DNA of 64,000 nt from Tubiluchus corallicola (taxonomy: Eukaryota > Priapulida > Priapulimorpha > Priapulimorphida > Tubiluchidae), in contig JAQGDQ010000396.1 of NCBI GenBank assembly GCA_030141605.1, positions 1 to 64,000 of the forward strand, read 5' to 3'. Both the position numbers and the translations under genes were made by a program. Below are positions 1 through 11,875 of this stretch, one piece after another. Below the pieces are notes generated by a model that was not told where the DNA came from, did no database searches, and saw only the letters and a program-made list of their open reading frames with translations. How positions within the stretch are numbered: position 1 is the first letter of the stretch; every line of letters starts with the position of its first letter.

Positions 1-100
1 CTAAAATCATGAAAATCTTTAAGCAGAATTAACACAAGTGTAAATTGTTTGGAGCAGTGGATGTAAAACATTGTTATGATCAAGGAATGCATTTTCACAG

Positions 101-231
101 GTTCAACAGAGACCGATGTAAAGAGGCAGAGAGAGGAAAGACGGAAGCAGCGTCAAAAGGAGTTGCAAGAGAAACGTGAGGCAAGGCAGGGAGGTGCTCT
201 GAAGCTTGGTGCTAAAAAAAGAGTTGACTAA
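101..231 (+). CDS. SCYL1: SCYL1-like pseudokinase, last coding exon (partial gene)
   Basis: Last exon of a gene that begins before the window. A TTTTCACAG acceptor ends at base 100. The exon opens with two bases of a split codon and stays open to TAA at 229-231. It encodes about 42 residues: a highly charged Arg/Lys/Glu/Gln helix followed by GALKLGAKKRVD at the C-terminus. Vertebrate SCYL1 ends with the same layout, a charged helix and then KLGA(R/K)KLD, whose basic tail binds COPI coatomer in Golgi-to-ER retrieval. The kinase-like and HEAT domains are not visible here, so the call rests on the tail alone. SCYL1 fits better than SCYL2 or SCYL3 because of the KLGA-basic ending. The terminal RVD instead of RKLD is a small departure from the vertebrate motif. 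Confidence 0.7.
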
Positions 232-1425
232 AGTAGTCCCTTTTGCATTAAAATATTTAATTGGGAAACTTTTGTAACTTATAATAGTGCCTGCTCATGT
301 CCTTTTCACTACTGCCATCAGCTGCTTGTTTGTGGAAGCATTCGTTAGTCAATGGGACTTATATTTTGGAAACTTTCAGGTAGAGTGTATAACTACAAAT
401 AATCAGGAAGTGACGGCCCTGAAAATATCAGCTAAGTTATTGGCACAAGTCTTAAAAATTCCTGTGATAAAAACCACTAGCAGTGCTATTGTCTATATCT
501 TCATTTTAAAGCATTGTAAATTCAGTACAAAGTTTCAGTGTTACTCTGGTTATACTAGTGCCTTTTAGTCTTATAGCAGAGATACTTTTCTAGGATTTGA
601 GTGAGTGTCTACTGCACTTGAAGTGAAACTCACCGGTTGACATGATGTTAGATTACTTATAACTTTAACTGTGTTGTTCAGATGTTTTATTTACACAAGT
701 AACAAAAGTCGCCACTTTTTTGTTGTTAAACACTCAGCAATCTGGAAGCTTATTATTTTATAAGTATACAAAAATGTTTACATGCTTTTGATAGTGTTGT
801 GGTTGAGTTTAAATAAAACAAAACTTTTTGTGATATGCAAACTGGATGGAAATTAACCAAATGTTTCATCCAGTGGGCCTTATGAAGCACTCTAGTGACT
901 ATCAAAAACAAAAGGAACTTTCCAAACATAGTACTAACAAAGTTGAGCTGACAGTAAGTTCCAAATATCAATAATTACATCACATAAGATCATAAAATTT
1001 TGTGACCATTTCAGACTAACTCTACAGACTTATTTAATGGAGCATTGTGCAGATTCAAGTACCTCCTTCTGGTGGTCTTTTACGGGCCAAAATAATAATT
1101 TTCTTAACATTCTGTTGTGCAGTTTTCAAGTGGTTAGCCTTTGTTCATCTTGTCTGTTATGTGACACTAGTTTGTGATGTGGTTGGACAATTTTATCAGT
1201 TTTGTACAGATTCTGCGGATTAACTATGATGTGTGAAAATGTGTGAACTAAGTTTCAAGTGTATATAAGTTACTTAATACAACAAATACTACTTTCCATT
1301 ATCACGTTTTTATTCCATGGTTATTTTAAAAGGCCTATGTAATATGACATTGGCTGAAGGTGTAATGTAAATTGTTTGAATAAAACGACTGATGCATGTT
1401 CATTATGTTAATGAAATAAATATAT
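232..1425 (+). other. Probable 3' UTR of the SCYL1-like gene
   Basis: AT-rich non-coding stretch after the TAA. AATAAA polyadenylation signals lie at 1379-1384 and about 1413. The 93-codon open frame at 287-568 has no recognisable domain and lies inside this UTR. The extent is inferred from the signals only. Confidence 0.5.
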
Positions 1426-3664
1426 CGGTATTATTATCATACTTTATATGTTAATGCAGTTTTTTCATCAGGTTCTAAATGTTGAATATATGTCAGTTTT
1501 TATTGGAAAAAAGATGGAAAATAGAGCTCTCAAGGACGCTTATACGGTTTATCAATGATTAATTTCAAATGTTTGTGTGAAACTGTTATATTAATTTCAA
1601 ACAAATGAAACGTTGTGACTATTTATAGTGCTGCTTCTTTGTATCGGCTAGCCAAATCAAGGAAATGAGGACGAATCTCGACAGTTTTATTATCTTTGAA
1701 GATGTGCTAGCTTTTGTTAGCCCAAAAATAATGTTAGTAGATGGCATCACCAGCACTCTAAAAAGTGCTTATAACAGTATATCATATAAAAATGAGGAAT
1801 CATAATCTGGCTTCCTTTTAAAGTTAGTAATAACCTAAATTCAAGTGACCTATTCAAGCAAATTTGAAAATGCATAAACCATTTAAATCAGTTTTACCGG
1901 AAATTATTGCTGACTTCATTTGAATTTAACAGTAAACCCAAAATTGAAAACATCCTTTTAGTTTTAATTCAAAAGCAAGACCTTTGATAGCCAGTTACTG
2001 TATTCTTCTTGGCTTCTTACATAGTCATATGTTTTTGTAACACACACGTTTGCGAGCAATCATATCAAACAAAACAAATCTATTTTGTGAGTAATCACTT
2101 CAAACACAACATTCACAGCAAAAACTGACAACTTTATTTCATTGTTTGAGAATAATTTTGAAAGTAATTGACGGAAATACCTCATTCTAACAGATTTTTT
2201 TGAAGTCTGCAGAGACAGTGATCTTATTATACCAAACATCACAATTGTCGATATATAGATATATATATAGAGCGAGACGCAAACGTCGATAATTTCTAAC
2301 GCTTAGAGACACAGATGAGGGCCACAGAAAACAAAACAGAACTTCTTACAAATGTACACTAACTTCTACACTGTTACAAATCTCCTCTAAATTTAATTTA
2401 TACAAGAAAAGACGTTTGTAACATAAGATTTGCAGTGTTCAGTGACATAACTACAGACATTACAATTTAAAGTCTATACACATATCCTTTTTAATCTAAT
2501 GAAAATCTAATGAGCTTAGTTATACAAAGTTTTGATTAAAGAAACTAACACTGAGTGTCACAAGTGCAATAGCTATTGAAGGCTTAGGCAAACTTGTACT
2601 GTTACTTAAAGCTTCCCAACTTCATGAAAGCTGTGCTCTGGAAAATCTTCATAAACAAAAAAGAGATGTTATCCAAAATAAATATTTACTTAGTAAATGC
2701 CTAACTGTTTGGCTTTGTTGACAATCAGATGGCAGATGACTGGTGATTGTTTTTCTCATAATTTACAAAACTGATCAGATAGGTTTAAAAAAATTACAGT
2801 GTTAATACATGATATGACATACAGACATGAAGCAACTAGAATGAACTTCAAAATCTGAAATGATAGCTGGCTTATCACTTGATTATGTGAGCAAATACAA
2901 TTTTTCAAAACAATTTACTGACATAGAAGTGAATAGCACAGACCAGGAATTGTTAAAAGACATTTTTAATTTGTGCTTTCACGTTCTATGTACATAGACA
3001 TATTTTGCATACTAGGAAATAGATTAAGGGCATACTTTCAACAAATAAGCTAATGGAAAATACAAGAATATAAAACAGCTTTTTTAAGTTGCATCCAGAA
3101 GAGATGAGAACAACACATCATAACATTTGCAAATACATTACACAAGTGCAAATGTACACAAATGTTGCATATGCGAGGGAACACAAGAAACGGCAACAAG
3201 ATACGTACAGGTCTTCCTATAGCAATTATGCCATGATACCAACAACAATGCGGTTAATATTTCACAAGTTACCGAAATCTGTTTAAAACACAGCTACGTG
3301 CCTCGAGTTTTTCGCTAACTATTTCCCTGAAGTCCTGTTAAAATATACATTTTCCAATCTGCTGTATAAAATGGTAATCATTCCAAAATAAAGACCTTCC
3401 ATACAATAGCAATATTTAGACTAACTTCGTAAAATCTCTAATATCTAAAGCTGTTGCAAGACATTAATCTAAGATATTTTTCCCTTATGAAAACAAATTG
3501 CCAGATGCTAGTTTTAGAATAAGAGGTGGGATGGCCAAAAAGCTTGGGGCATAAGCTGCCAGATATTAGTCGGCAGCAATCTAAAACGAGACAAACAGAA
3601 GTAGAAAATTTAATGACAAATATGATGCATTTTTTCTCGGTGAATTTGCAATCATGAAAAAGTC
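1426..3664 (-). other. FKBP1A 3' UTR and convergent intergenic DNA
   Basis: No coding exon recognised on either strand. FKBP1A is transcribed leftward into this stretch. A minus-strand AATAAA (TTTATT at 2133-2138) is a plausible end for a 3' UTR of about 1.5 kb, which would leave roughly 700 bp between the tail-to-tail SCYL1 and FKBP1A transcripts. Short open frames such as 3089-3286 look accidental. Confidence 0.35.
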
Positions 3665-3759
3665 CTATTTGTTTTCGATGCTTAAGAGCTCCACATCAAA
3701 AATAAGCGTGGCATTCGGAGGAATGACTCCAGGATAGCCTTTCGGCCCATATGCATAAT
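3665..3759 (-). CDS. FKBP1A: FKBP1A coding exon 2
   Basis: Encodes the end of Asp80 through Lys110, including YAYG, the [10 protein letters not shown] loop and the final beta strand FDVELL, then TAG. Confidence 0.95.
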
Positions 3760-4970
3760 CTATATAGGTAGCAATACAATTTTTCAATACAGTTTCAAAC
3801 ATTGATGCAAGTGATTACAAAAAGTACAGAAAATATATTTTACAGGGAAATATATAAAACAACAATGTATATACATATAACTAATGTTTTATAAATTTAG
3901 GAATATATATTCCCTTATATTTCCTTGTACCATAGGTAAATAAATTTACTTACACAGATTTTAACTTTTCACCTAGCATATAATGTCATCTATGACGTCT
4001 TAATATGGTGCTTAGCTTCTTACTAGTATATCTTCCCGTTGAATTGAAATTTCCTTAAATTCATATTAGGCAAAGTGGGGTAAGATTGACACATCTTCAT
4101 AATTTCATTTTATAATAGGATTAAAATGCAAAAATGTCAGAAGACATTTACAGAATTTTATCTTTATTAACATACTTAATAAATCATTGGCCTCCAGCAA
4201 AAAATTTTTTTTATCTGAATGACACTTCTGTGTTAATGTTACCCCAAGGATGGACTAACTGACTGGAATAGGATTACTGATTTTCTGCAGGATATCATAT
4301 TCGTGGTACTCCAGTTTTTTAAGTACTCCTTTACTTTTAAGTTGTTTTTGTGCAAACCACGTGAATTATTTCTCTGCTAAGTACATCAAGTTGAATATTT
4401 TTAATACAGTTAAAATAAACTTGGTGACAAAAATATTTACTTTGGTTTTGAGGCACTTACTCGCCGGTCAAGTTTTTCCAATTTTCGTAAGACAATGCTT
4501 TGTGACCCGTCTTAGTTTGACAATGTATTTTAAGAGCAGTGAATGCGTAATAAATTCAAAGACTAAGATGATGTAATTTTTTTAAAACTGAACTGAAAGA
4601 GACTGACATGTGTAGATTAAGTCTTCGCCTTATTATAACATCATGAATGAACACTTAAAATAGTGAACAGAGAGCAGTTTAAAAGTGAATGTATGTACTG
4701 TAATGTAACCTTAGCATAGCATAAAAACATACCTGGTGTACAGGTTAATTTTGCCCGTTGTCCTACGCTCATTTGGGCAACTCCTTCATCCCAGCCTTTG
4801 ATGACTTGCCCTTTTCCTAATGTGAAGCTAAAGGGCTTTTGTCGATCCCGGGATGAGTCAAATTTCTTGCCATCTGTTAGCGTGCCAGTATAGTGCACAT
4901 TTACCGTCTGGCCTTTTTTTGGGAAATTTACTTGATCACCCTCTTTTGCTGTTTCCACAGTTACTCCCAT
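3665..4970 (-). CDS. FKBP1A: FKBP12-type peptidyl-prolyl isomerase, complete, two coding exons
   Basis: Coding exons on the minus strand are 4970-4733 and 3759-3665. They join as G|AT in frame and encode 110 residues; mammalian FKBP12 has 108. The intron (4732-3760, 973 bp) has a GTATGT donor and TATATAG acceptor. The protein starts MGVTVET and carries the whole FKBP pocket, numbered with Met: Tyr27, Phe37, Asp38, Trp60, Tyr83 and Phe100, plus [17 protein letters not shown] and the C-terminal FDVELL strand. The family isomerises Xaa-Pro bonds in the cytosol, binds FK506/rapamycin, and regulates ryanodine receptors and TGF-beta type I receptors. The ATG at 4970-4968 is chosen because homologues start MGV; the frame extends 5' only to non-ATG codons. 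Pyrimidine-rich AG sites just upstream leave room for a 5' UTR intron. Confidence 0.96.
4733..4970 (-). CDS. FKBP1A: FKBP1A coding exon 1
   Basis: Encodes residues 1-79 plus the first base of codon 80, followed by a GTATGT donor. It holds the first strands, the VHYTG core and the active-site residues Tyr27, Phe37, Asp38 and Trp60. Confidence 0.95.
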
Positions 4971-5538
4971 AATGATAAGCAAACTGCACGTCCCCTATGA
5001 AAACTATCTGAAAAAACCCATTAAATGTAACAGTACTGGCGATCAACACTCAACTGTCAAGGATTTGAATGATGATCAATGATCCTTATTATTATGATGA
5101 TGATGTTAATGGCTTCTATTGAGAAATTATCATTATTCTCATAGCAACAATAGTGCCAATTCTGATAGTGATAATAAGCAACTGAAATTGAGCAAAGATG
5201 GAAGTGATAATGCTGATGGTTTAATCAATTATTAGGAATGACACGATCTTAAGTAATTATACGTATAGTGTAAGACAACAATAAAAAACATGCTAGTAAG
5301 CAAGACAAATTAATTAGACCGCTTCAATTCTTCAAATATTTCCTGGCACAACGAGTATAAAATCCTACATTCAACTTGTTTTGCACACAGCACACAATAT
5401 AAGAAGCTGTTTACGTGGATGCACATGGCAGGACTCTCTCAACAAAGTAAACAGCCAAAGCATTCAACGCATTTGACACTTACTAGTGTGACATTTGGTA
5501 TTTCATTATTTGGTACTTACAGTACTGACTGGCTCGTG
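4971..5538. other. Upstream flank of FKBP1A
   Basis: No coding exon seen. It should contain the FKBP1A promoter and any 5' UTR exon on the minus strand, but I see no decisive TATA box or CpG-rich core. Confidence 0.3.
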
Positions 5539-5736
5539 CTAATTATGGGCTTTTGAGTATGTACCTATAATTTTACAGGCTTTATTTACAATGTATTGTA
5601 TATGTGCTTTCCATGAAAGACAGTAATGAATTAATACTCCTAGATATTTTATTTGTTGCACAGATTGAATCTTAGTATTTAACATTCTTAAATTTAATAT
5701 CAAATTTATCACTTTTATTGGATTACCAATCATCAT
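5539..5736 (-). mobile_element. LINE (non-LTR retrotransposon) reverse-transcriptase fragment
   Basis: A 65-codon minus-strand frame contains IKYLGVLI, then LSWKAHI and a K-K-IG pattern. This is the segment that follows the catalytic palm in CR1/jockey-type LINE reverse transcriptases (KYLGV-x-LSW-x2-HI). Both ends are cut and no upstream palm is joined to it. It is a dead fragment. Confidence 0.7.
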
Positions 5737-5940
5737 ACTTAGTTCTGGAATAGTTTGTGGAAAGTTGATTGGCCCTCATCCAAATATCTATTTTGGCTAG
5801 TTCATTATGAAGAAATAGAATCTTCTAAGCAATTTATGTTAGTATCAGAACTATAAAGGTCAGTATCAGAAAATTCTAGTACCTAATTAAGTGTTGAAAG
5901 GGAGGTCGTTTATGCAGAGTAAGAATAAAGGGGACCAAGA

Positions 5941-6108
5941 ATTGAGCAGCAATATAAAAATTAAGGCAAACAAAGCTAGCCTGATTTTGCTGAATCATTT
6001 TAAAGGGCCGTAGCTCAGCTTGTAGAGCAACTAAAAAGATAAAATTCAGTTGGATACTTTGTCACTAAAGCATTTTCACGGCAACAGTAAAAAATGTTCT
6101 AAAGTGCC
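5941..6108 (+). repeat. Unclassified interspersed repeat with tRNA-like A box, copy 1
   Basis: Shares its order of motifs with 6823-6968: a TTGA(G/A)CAGCAAT start, a GATTTTGCT-type middle, the block AGCTCAGCTTGTAGAGCA, a (C/T)GGCAACA box and an AATGTTCTAAAG-type end. The block resembles a tRNA A box (TAGCTCAGCTTGTAGAGC at about 6011-6028). No B box is clear, so a tRNA-derived SINE is possible but unproven. Confidence 0.45.
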
Positions 6109-6683
6109 TCAAGGGACACCACACTGTAAGTTTGCTGGTTCTGAGCCTTTATAAGAGATAGATGTATGTTGTTTTGCGTAGTATTTATGATTGCAGTAAT
6201 TGAAAAGGAAGGCCTCTGATCAGGGATGAGAATGACAAATTGTAAAAAACTCTGAAACAGGCGGGGGTTATGGGGCCACCTAGGCCCCCAATGGAGTTCC
6301 AGGGGAGCCAGCAACAAATAGCAATTTTGTGACCCTAGAGAGCCTCTAAGTGGACTTAAAATATCAATTTCGTTGTTTCATGCATAATTTGAAATACCCA
6401 ACTATCAAGGATACATGATACCTAATTGACTCAAAAGTATATAAAAACTCTGCAATTGATTCAAATAACTCCGCACGATTGATTCTATATTTTTATACAT
6501 AGAGATATACACATGGTTCCACTGATGTACGTGATGTAAACAAAGTGACGGCCTGCCAATTAGCGGTCAGCTTGTGAAATAATGTACTGGGTCCGTACAA
6601 TTTTTTTTAACCAATTTACGCGATTTACAGAATGGCACTACTGGTCTCCAAAAATCGGAATTCCGCGTATCCGCGGAAAATTC

Positions 6684-6780
6684 TCACCCTTGCCTCTGAT
6701 ACCATAGTGTTCAAGTTTGCATAATAGGATATTATGTTGTACAGTATCAAAAGCCAAAGAAAGAGTGAGAGAATGAAAGG
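6684..6780 (-). mobile_element. LINE reverse-transcriptase palm fragment
   Basis: Read on the minus strand, one frame gives FAFDTVQHNILL followed by LEHYGIRG. This is the RT motif A region (AFDTV-x-H-x-IL then L-x-YGIRG) of non-LTR retrotransposons. It is only about 25 codons long. It is likely part of the same decayed element class as 5539-5736, which also lies on the minus strand. Confidence 0.6.
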
Positions 6781-6822
6781 GATAGGCCTAGAAAAAAGTT
6801 GCACCATGACCGACATGAGTGT

Positions 6823-6968
6823 ATTGAACAGCAATGTAAATGTCAGGGCAATTAGAGCTCACCTGGTTTTGCTAGTCCTCTTAAATTCAAGTGTAGCAGC
6901 TCAGCTTGTAGAGCAGTTAGACCCCGGAAGCACTTTCCATGGCAACAATAAATAGTGTTTTAAAGGAC
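6823..6968 (+). repeat. Unclassified interspersed repeat with tRNA-like A box, copy 2
   Basis: Second copy of the repeat at 5941-6108, same orientation, about 880 bp downstream. It carries CAGCTCAGCTTGTAGAGCAG at 6898-6917 and CCATGGCAACA near 6937-6947. Confidence 0.45.
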
Positions 6969-7108
6969 AGGAAAAACTAGATAAGCGAGTAAGTCGGAGA
7001 AATCCAATGTTTCACATTCTGGACTAATTATATTTAACTACTTGCATTCGTTCTGTCACTCAGATACTTTAGGAACTACGTATTTACTATTTCGCTACGC
7101 ACAACTTG

Positions 7109-7131
7109 TATATATATATATATATATATAC
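7109..7131. repeat. (TA)n microsatellite
   Basis: Uninterrupted TA dinucleotide run of about 22 bases. Confidence 0.9.
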
Positions 7132-8148
7132 ATACAACGGACAAGTCTTTAATTTATATTAGATGACTGGCAATATTAAAGTTTTTTGCCAGGTTATAAA
7201 AAATGCTTATACAGAAACATTTTTTGTCAAAACTGTCAAAATATTAGTAATCATATTCGTCAATGACAATTTTGTTGTGTATCCCTTTCGTTGAGGCTTT
7301 CGGAAACTGAGTTGAGATTTATTCAATATGTCATTGAGATTTATTCAATATGGTTTTCTGACAGAATGGTTGAAAGATGAATTGGATGCAAATCGGACCC
7401 GCATATTAAAGCAGTGGGCCAGGAAATTCTAGATGTTGAGAGTGTGTGCGCATACTAAGTATAGTGGTGCCTACGATTAATTTAACGAAAAAGATAGTGA
7501 TTTAAAGTTAATTGTTTAAAAAGTTAGAGGTAAATATGAGTTATAGCTGGTTTTGCATAATTAACTTAATAAGTTTAGGTTGGGGCGTAAAGATGAACAA
7601 CCATAAGTCGCATAGGTAGTAAGTCGATGACTACATGTTTATTTTACAACTGAATAACTGTTGATATACTCATTTTTCAAGGATTAACATGGTTTCGAAA
7701 AAATAGATAGTATTGCTGGGCACGGTATTGTTTAGCAGGTCTAAATTAAAGCCACTCATTATAACATTATTAAGTTGGGTAATTTATCCATGAACATTAT
7801 ATGATTTTGTCCAGGAGGATGGTAAACTACTCTTACAATGACGTTTTTGTCATTTTTGTGTGATTTCAACAAACAGTGGAACTTTTTGATTTGCTACTAT
7901 GTGCCAAAAATTCAAATGACATTACTTATTACTTGAGATTTATTGAGGGTGACAATGGAAATTATTTCAGGTCTGGAAGTTTAGACAAACTACTGGACAT
8001 GTAGTCAATAATAACTATGAAAATACAAAAAGTGATCATCCATCAAAAAGTGAAACAAGTGCTGTGAAAGAAAAGAAGTAAATACAAAAAAACTGAATAC
8101 AATTAAAAAAGTTAAAAGATCTTAAATGATTTCAAAAACTTCCTTAAA

Positions 8149-9240
8149 GTGCTGTATGGTAACTGTAGGGGATTGAACTCAAAATTAGGATCTGTTAAAA
8201 GTACAATTCAAAATGTTAATCCTACAGTTGTGGCAATAGTTGAAAGTCATATAGGTGACAAAGATGTAATTGAGTTTGAAGGTTACAAAATACATCAGCT
8301 GAATTGTAACAAAGATGGAGGAAGTGTACTTTCTGCAATTAAGGAAGACATGGAAAATTTGTTGCGCAAGCTTTTTGGAAGTTCAAAAAACAAATTGAAA
8401 AACCAAAATGGTGAAGTATGTGAAGATGCAGAAGAAATGAGGTTAATTTTTGAACAATACTACTATCACCTGTTGAATCAGTTTGAGCTTTAAAATAAAA
8501 AGGAAGAAGGCATTAAAAAATATGTAGAAGGTATGCATAAGATAATTAAACATATTGCAGGTACTGAAGAAATTGAATCAATTACAGAGGAAGAAATTGA
8601 TGTGGCTATCAAAGATCTATAAAACAGAAAATCATGTGATAGACAGGAACGCAAGAATGATATACTTAAAGCAGGGGAAGAAGACCGTTTAACTAGTATT
8701 GCAAAGGTGTTTAGTCAAATTTTCAGCAGTAAAGAAATTCCAGAAGAATGGTAAACTATGAAAACTAAGTCAGTTTACAAAGGCAAAGGTGATAAAAACT
8801 GATGGAAAACAGACGAGGTACTTTCATTACAAATATAATGAGCGAATTGTCTGAAAAAATTATAAAAAATAGAATTATTGACAAATTGGAAATGACTTTA
8901 GGAAGACCACAATGTGCTGGAATATCTAATCGAAGTACTGCTGATCACCTATTCACTGTTAGGGCAATTCTAAACTACAATAAATAATTAAACAATGATA
9001 TTTATATGACATTTTTTGACATAGAAAATGCTTTGATAAGCTTTGGCTTAAAGATGCAGTAGTTGAAATGTGGCATTTAGGGATACCAGCACACATTTGT
9101 GAGTTAATTTTCAATATGAATGAGATAGCATATGCTGCTGTTGACACACACCAGTTGGTATAACTAAAGAAACTAAAATAAAGGAATCAGTCAGGCAGGG
9201 AACCGTGTTAAGTCTGCTGTTGTGCTGTGCAACACTAAAT
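8149..9240 (+). mobile_element. Degenerate LINE: endonuclease start and 5' part of reverse transcriptase
   Basis: An apurinic-type endonuclease beginning is visible (YGNCRGLNSK, VAIVESHI). It is fused by deletion to the pre-RT linker. Stop-interrupted frames follow with recognisable LINE RT blocks: EEEIDVAIKDL, SIAKVFSQIF-IPEEW, YKGKGDK, SELSEKIIKNRI, a QCAGISNRSTADHL-type block and, near 9188-9217, VRQGTVLS. Several stops and frame changes rule out function. The catalytic FADD region is not seen. Confidence 0.75.
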
Positions 9241-9244
9241 ACAG

Positions 9245-9385
9245 TAGGTGCTGCTTAATAGACTCAATCGCTTAATTGACTCAAAGATGCCTCGTACGGG
9301 CTGCTTCTATTCAAATGTACATATAAACTATCGGTAATTGACTCAAATAATTCCGCGTAATTGACTCAATATTTTTCCTTCACAT
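9245..9385. repeat. Repeat rich in AATTGACTCAA motifs
   Basis: TGACTCA occurs at 9277-9283, 9339-9345 and 9362-9368, with a near copy (AGACTCA) close to 9260. A diverged relative lies at 6422-6500 (TGACTCA at 6427-6433, then AATTGATTCAAATAA and TCCGC). The shared block AATTGA(C/T)TCAAATAA-x-TCCGC shows the two are copies of one small family that interrupts the LINE debris. Confidence 0.5.
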
Positions 9386-10089
9386 GCTTCAATAAGACAC
9401 TTTCGTGTGACTAATAAGCTTTTATGACTTTTATAGTTGGATTTTGTCCCATAATATACATAGAAACATAACATAAAATCATGTTAAGTACCATTTTGTT
9501 TGTAAGCAGGAACGTTTAGCATACCCTAATTATGCTAGCCTAATGGTTTGCTTTCACCCGCTGGTCCACTGCAATTAATCTCGTTACCAAAGAATTCTTG
9601 GAAGCTAACCATTTAATCACTTGTTTAGCAGTTTGCTTTTGAAGCTCTGGCAGTCTTTGCCAGAAAGTTTAACACAGTTAGATGTTAGCCACCATCAACA
9701 GTTTAAGCACACCAAGCAGTAAGTATTTTAGTGCATCATACGACAACAGATTTTCAATGTTTTTATCATTTTGAGAACTTTGTGGCCCAACTTCTTGGCG
9801 ATAAAATGAAGTAGCCAACTTTGAAGGAATTCGTGTAATTTTTGGAAATAAGTAGACTTGTGTGAATAAAAAAATACACTTTTTAATTTATTGCTAATGC
9901 ACTTACATAATTAGAAACACACTTTTTTCTAATTATTAAGTGTACAAAAGAATTTAGGCTTGACTTCGTTTCTAAAATTCATTAAAAACCTTTGCAGTGC
10001 ATAGTAAGCTAGTGACTCGTACATACCTCTATGCCAAGATTATTTTACAAAATTCAGTCATGCAGAAATTAAAAATATTTTGTATTTAA

Positions 10090-10370
10090 GACTTAAAAGT
10101 AAAAGCAAATTTTAAGGGTTCATTTACAAGAAATTTAAATTTTAATAATTGATGTCCCAAGTGCAATAGTGAATTAGACACAACAGACCATTTATTTACT
10201 TGTATCAAACATAAAGGACTAGAGAAAATCTAGGTGCAGTCTCAACAGAGGATGTTAAAAACTGTTGTAGTGAAAATTTGTTGAAAGCATCCAAATATGT
10301 CAATGATTGTTTGTTTTATAGGGAAAGCACTTCGAAGGAAGTTGGTGAAATAAATTTTGAAGAATAAAGG
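10090..10370 (+). mobile_element. LINE C-terminal zinc-knuckle-like fragment
   Basis: From 10153 one frame reads CPKCNSELDTTDHLFTC. The C-x2-C-x8-H-x4-C spacing matches the cysteine/histidine block near the C-terminus of CR1-like LINE polyproteins. It may be the 3' end of the copy at 8149-9240, separated by inserted repeat DNA. Confidence 0.5.
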
Positions 10371-11820
10371 TACTACAGTGTTGAAGAACCTCTGCAATCG
10401 ATTTCATCGTTTGCCCATACAAGTGGAGAGGGGTGAGAGAAACCACATCCATGAACATCGTAATGAAGAAAATGTGCAAAAGAAAGCAGTTTACTAAGGT
10501 TGCCAGTAAGTCAAGAAAAGCTTACTCAAAAAACCACAGAAACCAAAAAACACACAAACCACGATCACAACGTGAAAGAACAAGAGAACGTCTTAGGATT
10601 GCCTGCTGCTACCACCTATTGGCAGTTGATAGGGACGCAGTCTTGTAACTTCACAGACGTGGTATTCCTGTGCGAGCATTATTGTGCCGTAGTATCAAAA
10701 ATTATAAGACTTAATTTTAAAATAATGCTAGTTTCTCATATGACTTGCTAGCGTATGTGCTTGAACTAGAACCTGAATCTGCGTTAAAATACTGATATAA
10801 TGACATCAGTGTAGGGTTGCCTGACGTCCCTTATTTACCGGACATGTCCCATAATTATGTGATATTTCCCGATCCACTGCCTGGCTTATCAAATTTCAAG
10901 CTAGTTGTTATAAATTATTGTCATGTGAAGTCGCTGTCCAAGGAGATGTTACTATTGAGGCGCTAATTAGCTAATTAAAAAGATTTTTGTCCTTTTATAG
11001 ATAACATCGAACGTTTAAACAAGCAGACACTATAGAATATTGCCCTCATTTCGTCAGTGTTGGAGTCATATTACTGTGTTCTGTTTATTTCAGCATTGTG
11101 AAGAAATTTTTCATTGTGATAAAGAGCTCATATTGTGTTCATTTCAGCATTTATGTGAGCATTTTGTCGATAAACATTGATGTGGAAAAAATTTCTTTCC
11201 TGTTCCGTATTGATCTTTCAAGGACACCCAAGTGTCCTATATTTAGTTCATTTTCAACTTTCATAATAATATGTATGTGGATGCACCCAGTCCAGGCAAA
11301 GAAACGGCAAAAATCAGTATTAAATTGTGCGATAAACCTACAATTTATTAAAATAACAGATTACAAAAAGTGCTTAAAACGTGTTAAAGGTTATTACTAT
11401 TTAGACAAAATAAAAAATTAGATTTAATAAGACTGAAACACAAATTATTGCTTTGTAATTCTAGAGATTTGAAGAAATTCGAACCAATTTAAACTATTGA
11501 CTAATTATTAAAGTACATCTAAGTACATCTGAAATGTAAAGTAATTCACATTTACTTGTGACAACCTTGGCTTGAAAACAAAACTAGTGACTGTTAAATT
11601 GTAACAAAATAGACAAAGCAATGCAAGTATCACCAAATGGCATGATCAGCATAGCGGCAACAGAAAATCTAACTACGTGTAAAAACAAGTGTGATTGATA
11701 GGTGGCGTATACTACTAAAGCTTATGTCACACGACTAAGGCTGGCTTCGTTTTAAACACTTTCAAGAAATGCATATTTAAAAAAACAAATAATTATATAA
11801 TGCTAAATTAAATTGCTTGA
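10371..11820. other. AT-rich intergenic DNA, no gene recognised
   Basis: Open frames here (10433-10648, 10500-10751, 11098-11421) have no family features and biased composition. A GGGTTGCCTGACGTCCC-type stretch at about 10814-10830 resembles DNA-transposon ends, but no partner end was found. Confidence 0.3.
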
Positions 11821-11826
11821 CATCGA

Positions 11827-11870
<44 letters not shown>
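11827..11870. repeat. (TA)n microsatellite
   Basis: About 40 bases of alternating TA, immediately left of the MITE that starts at 11876. Confidence 0.9.

Positions 11871-11875
<5 letters not shown>

Noticed and set aside
4971-4982. Four extra N-terminal codons for FKBP1A
   Set aside because: They require a TTG start; the ATG at 4970-4968 gives the family's MGV start.
10814-11000. GGGTTGCCTGACGTCCC-type DNA-transposon end
   Set aside because: No inverted partner end or target duplication found nearby.
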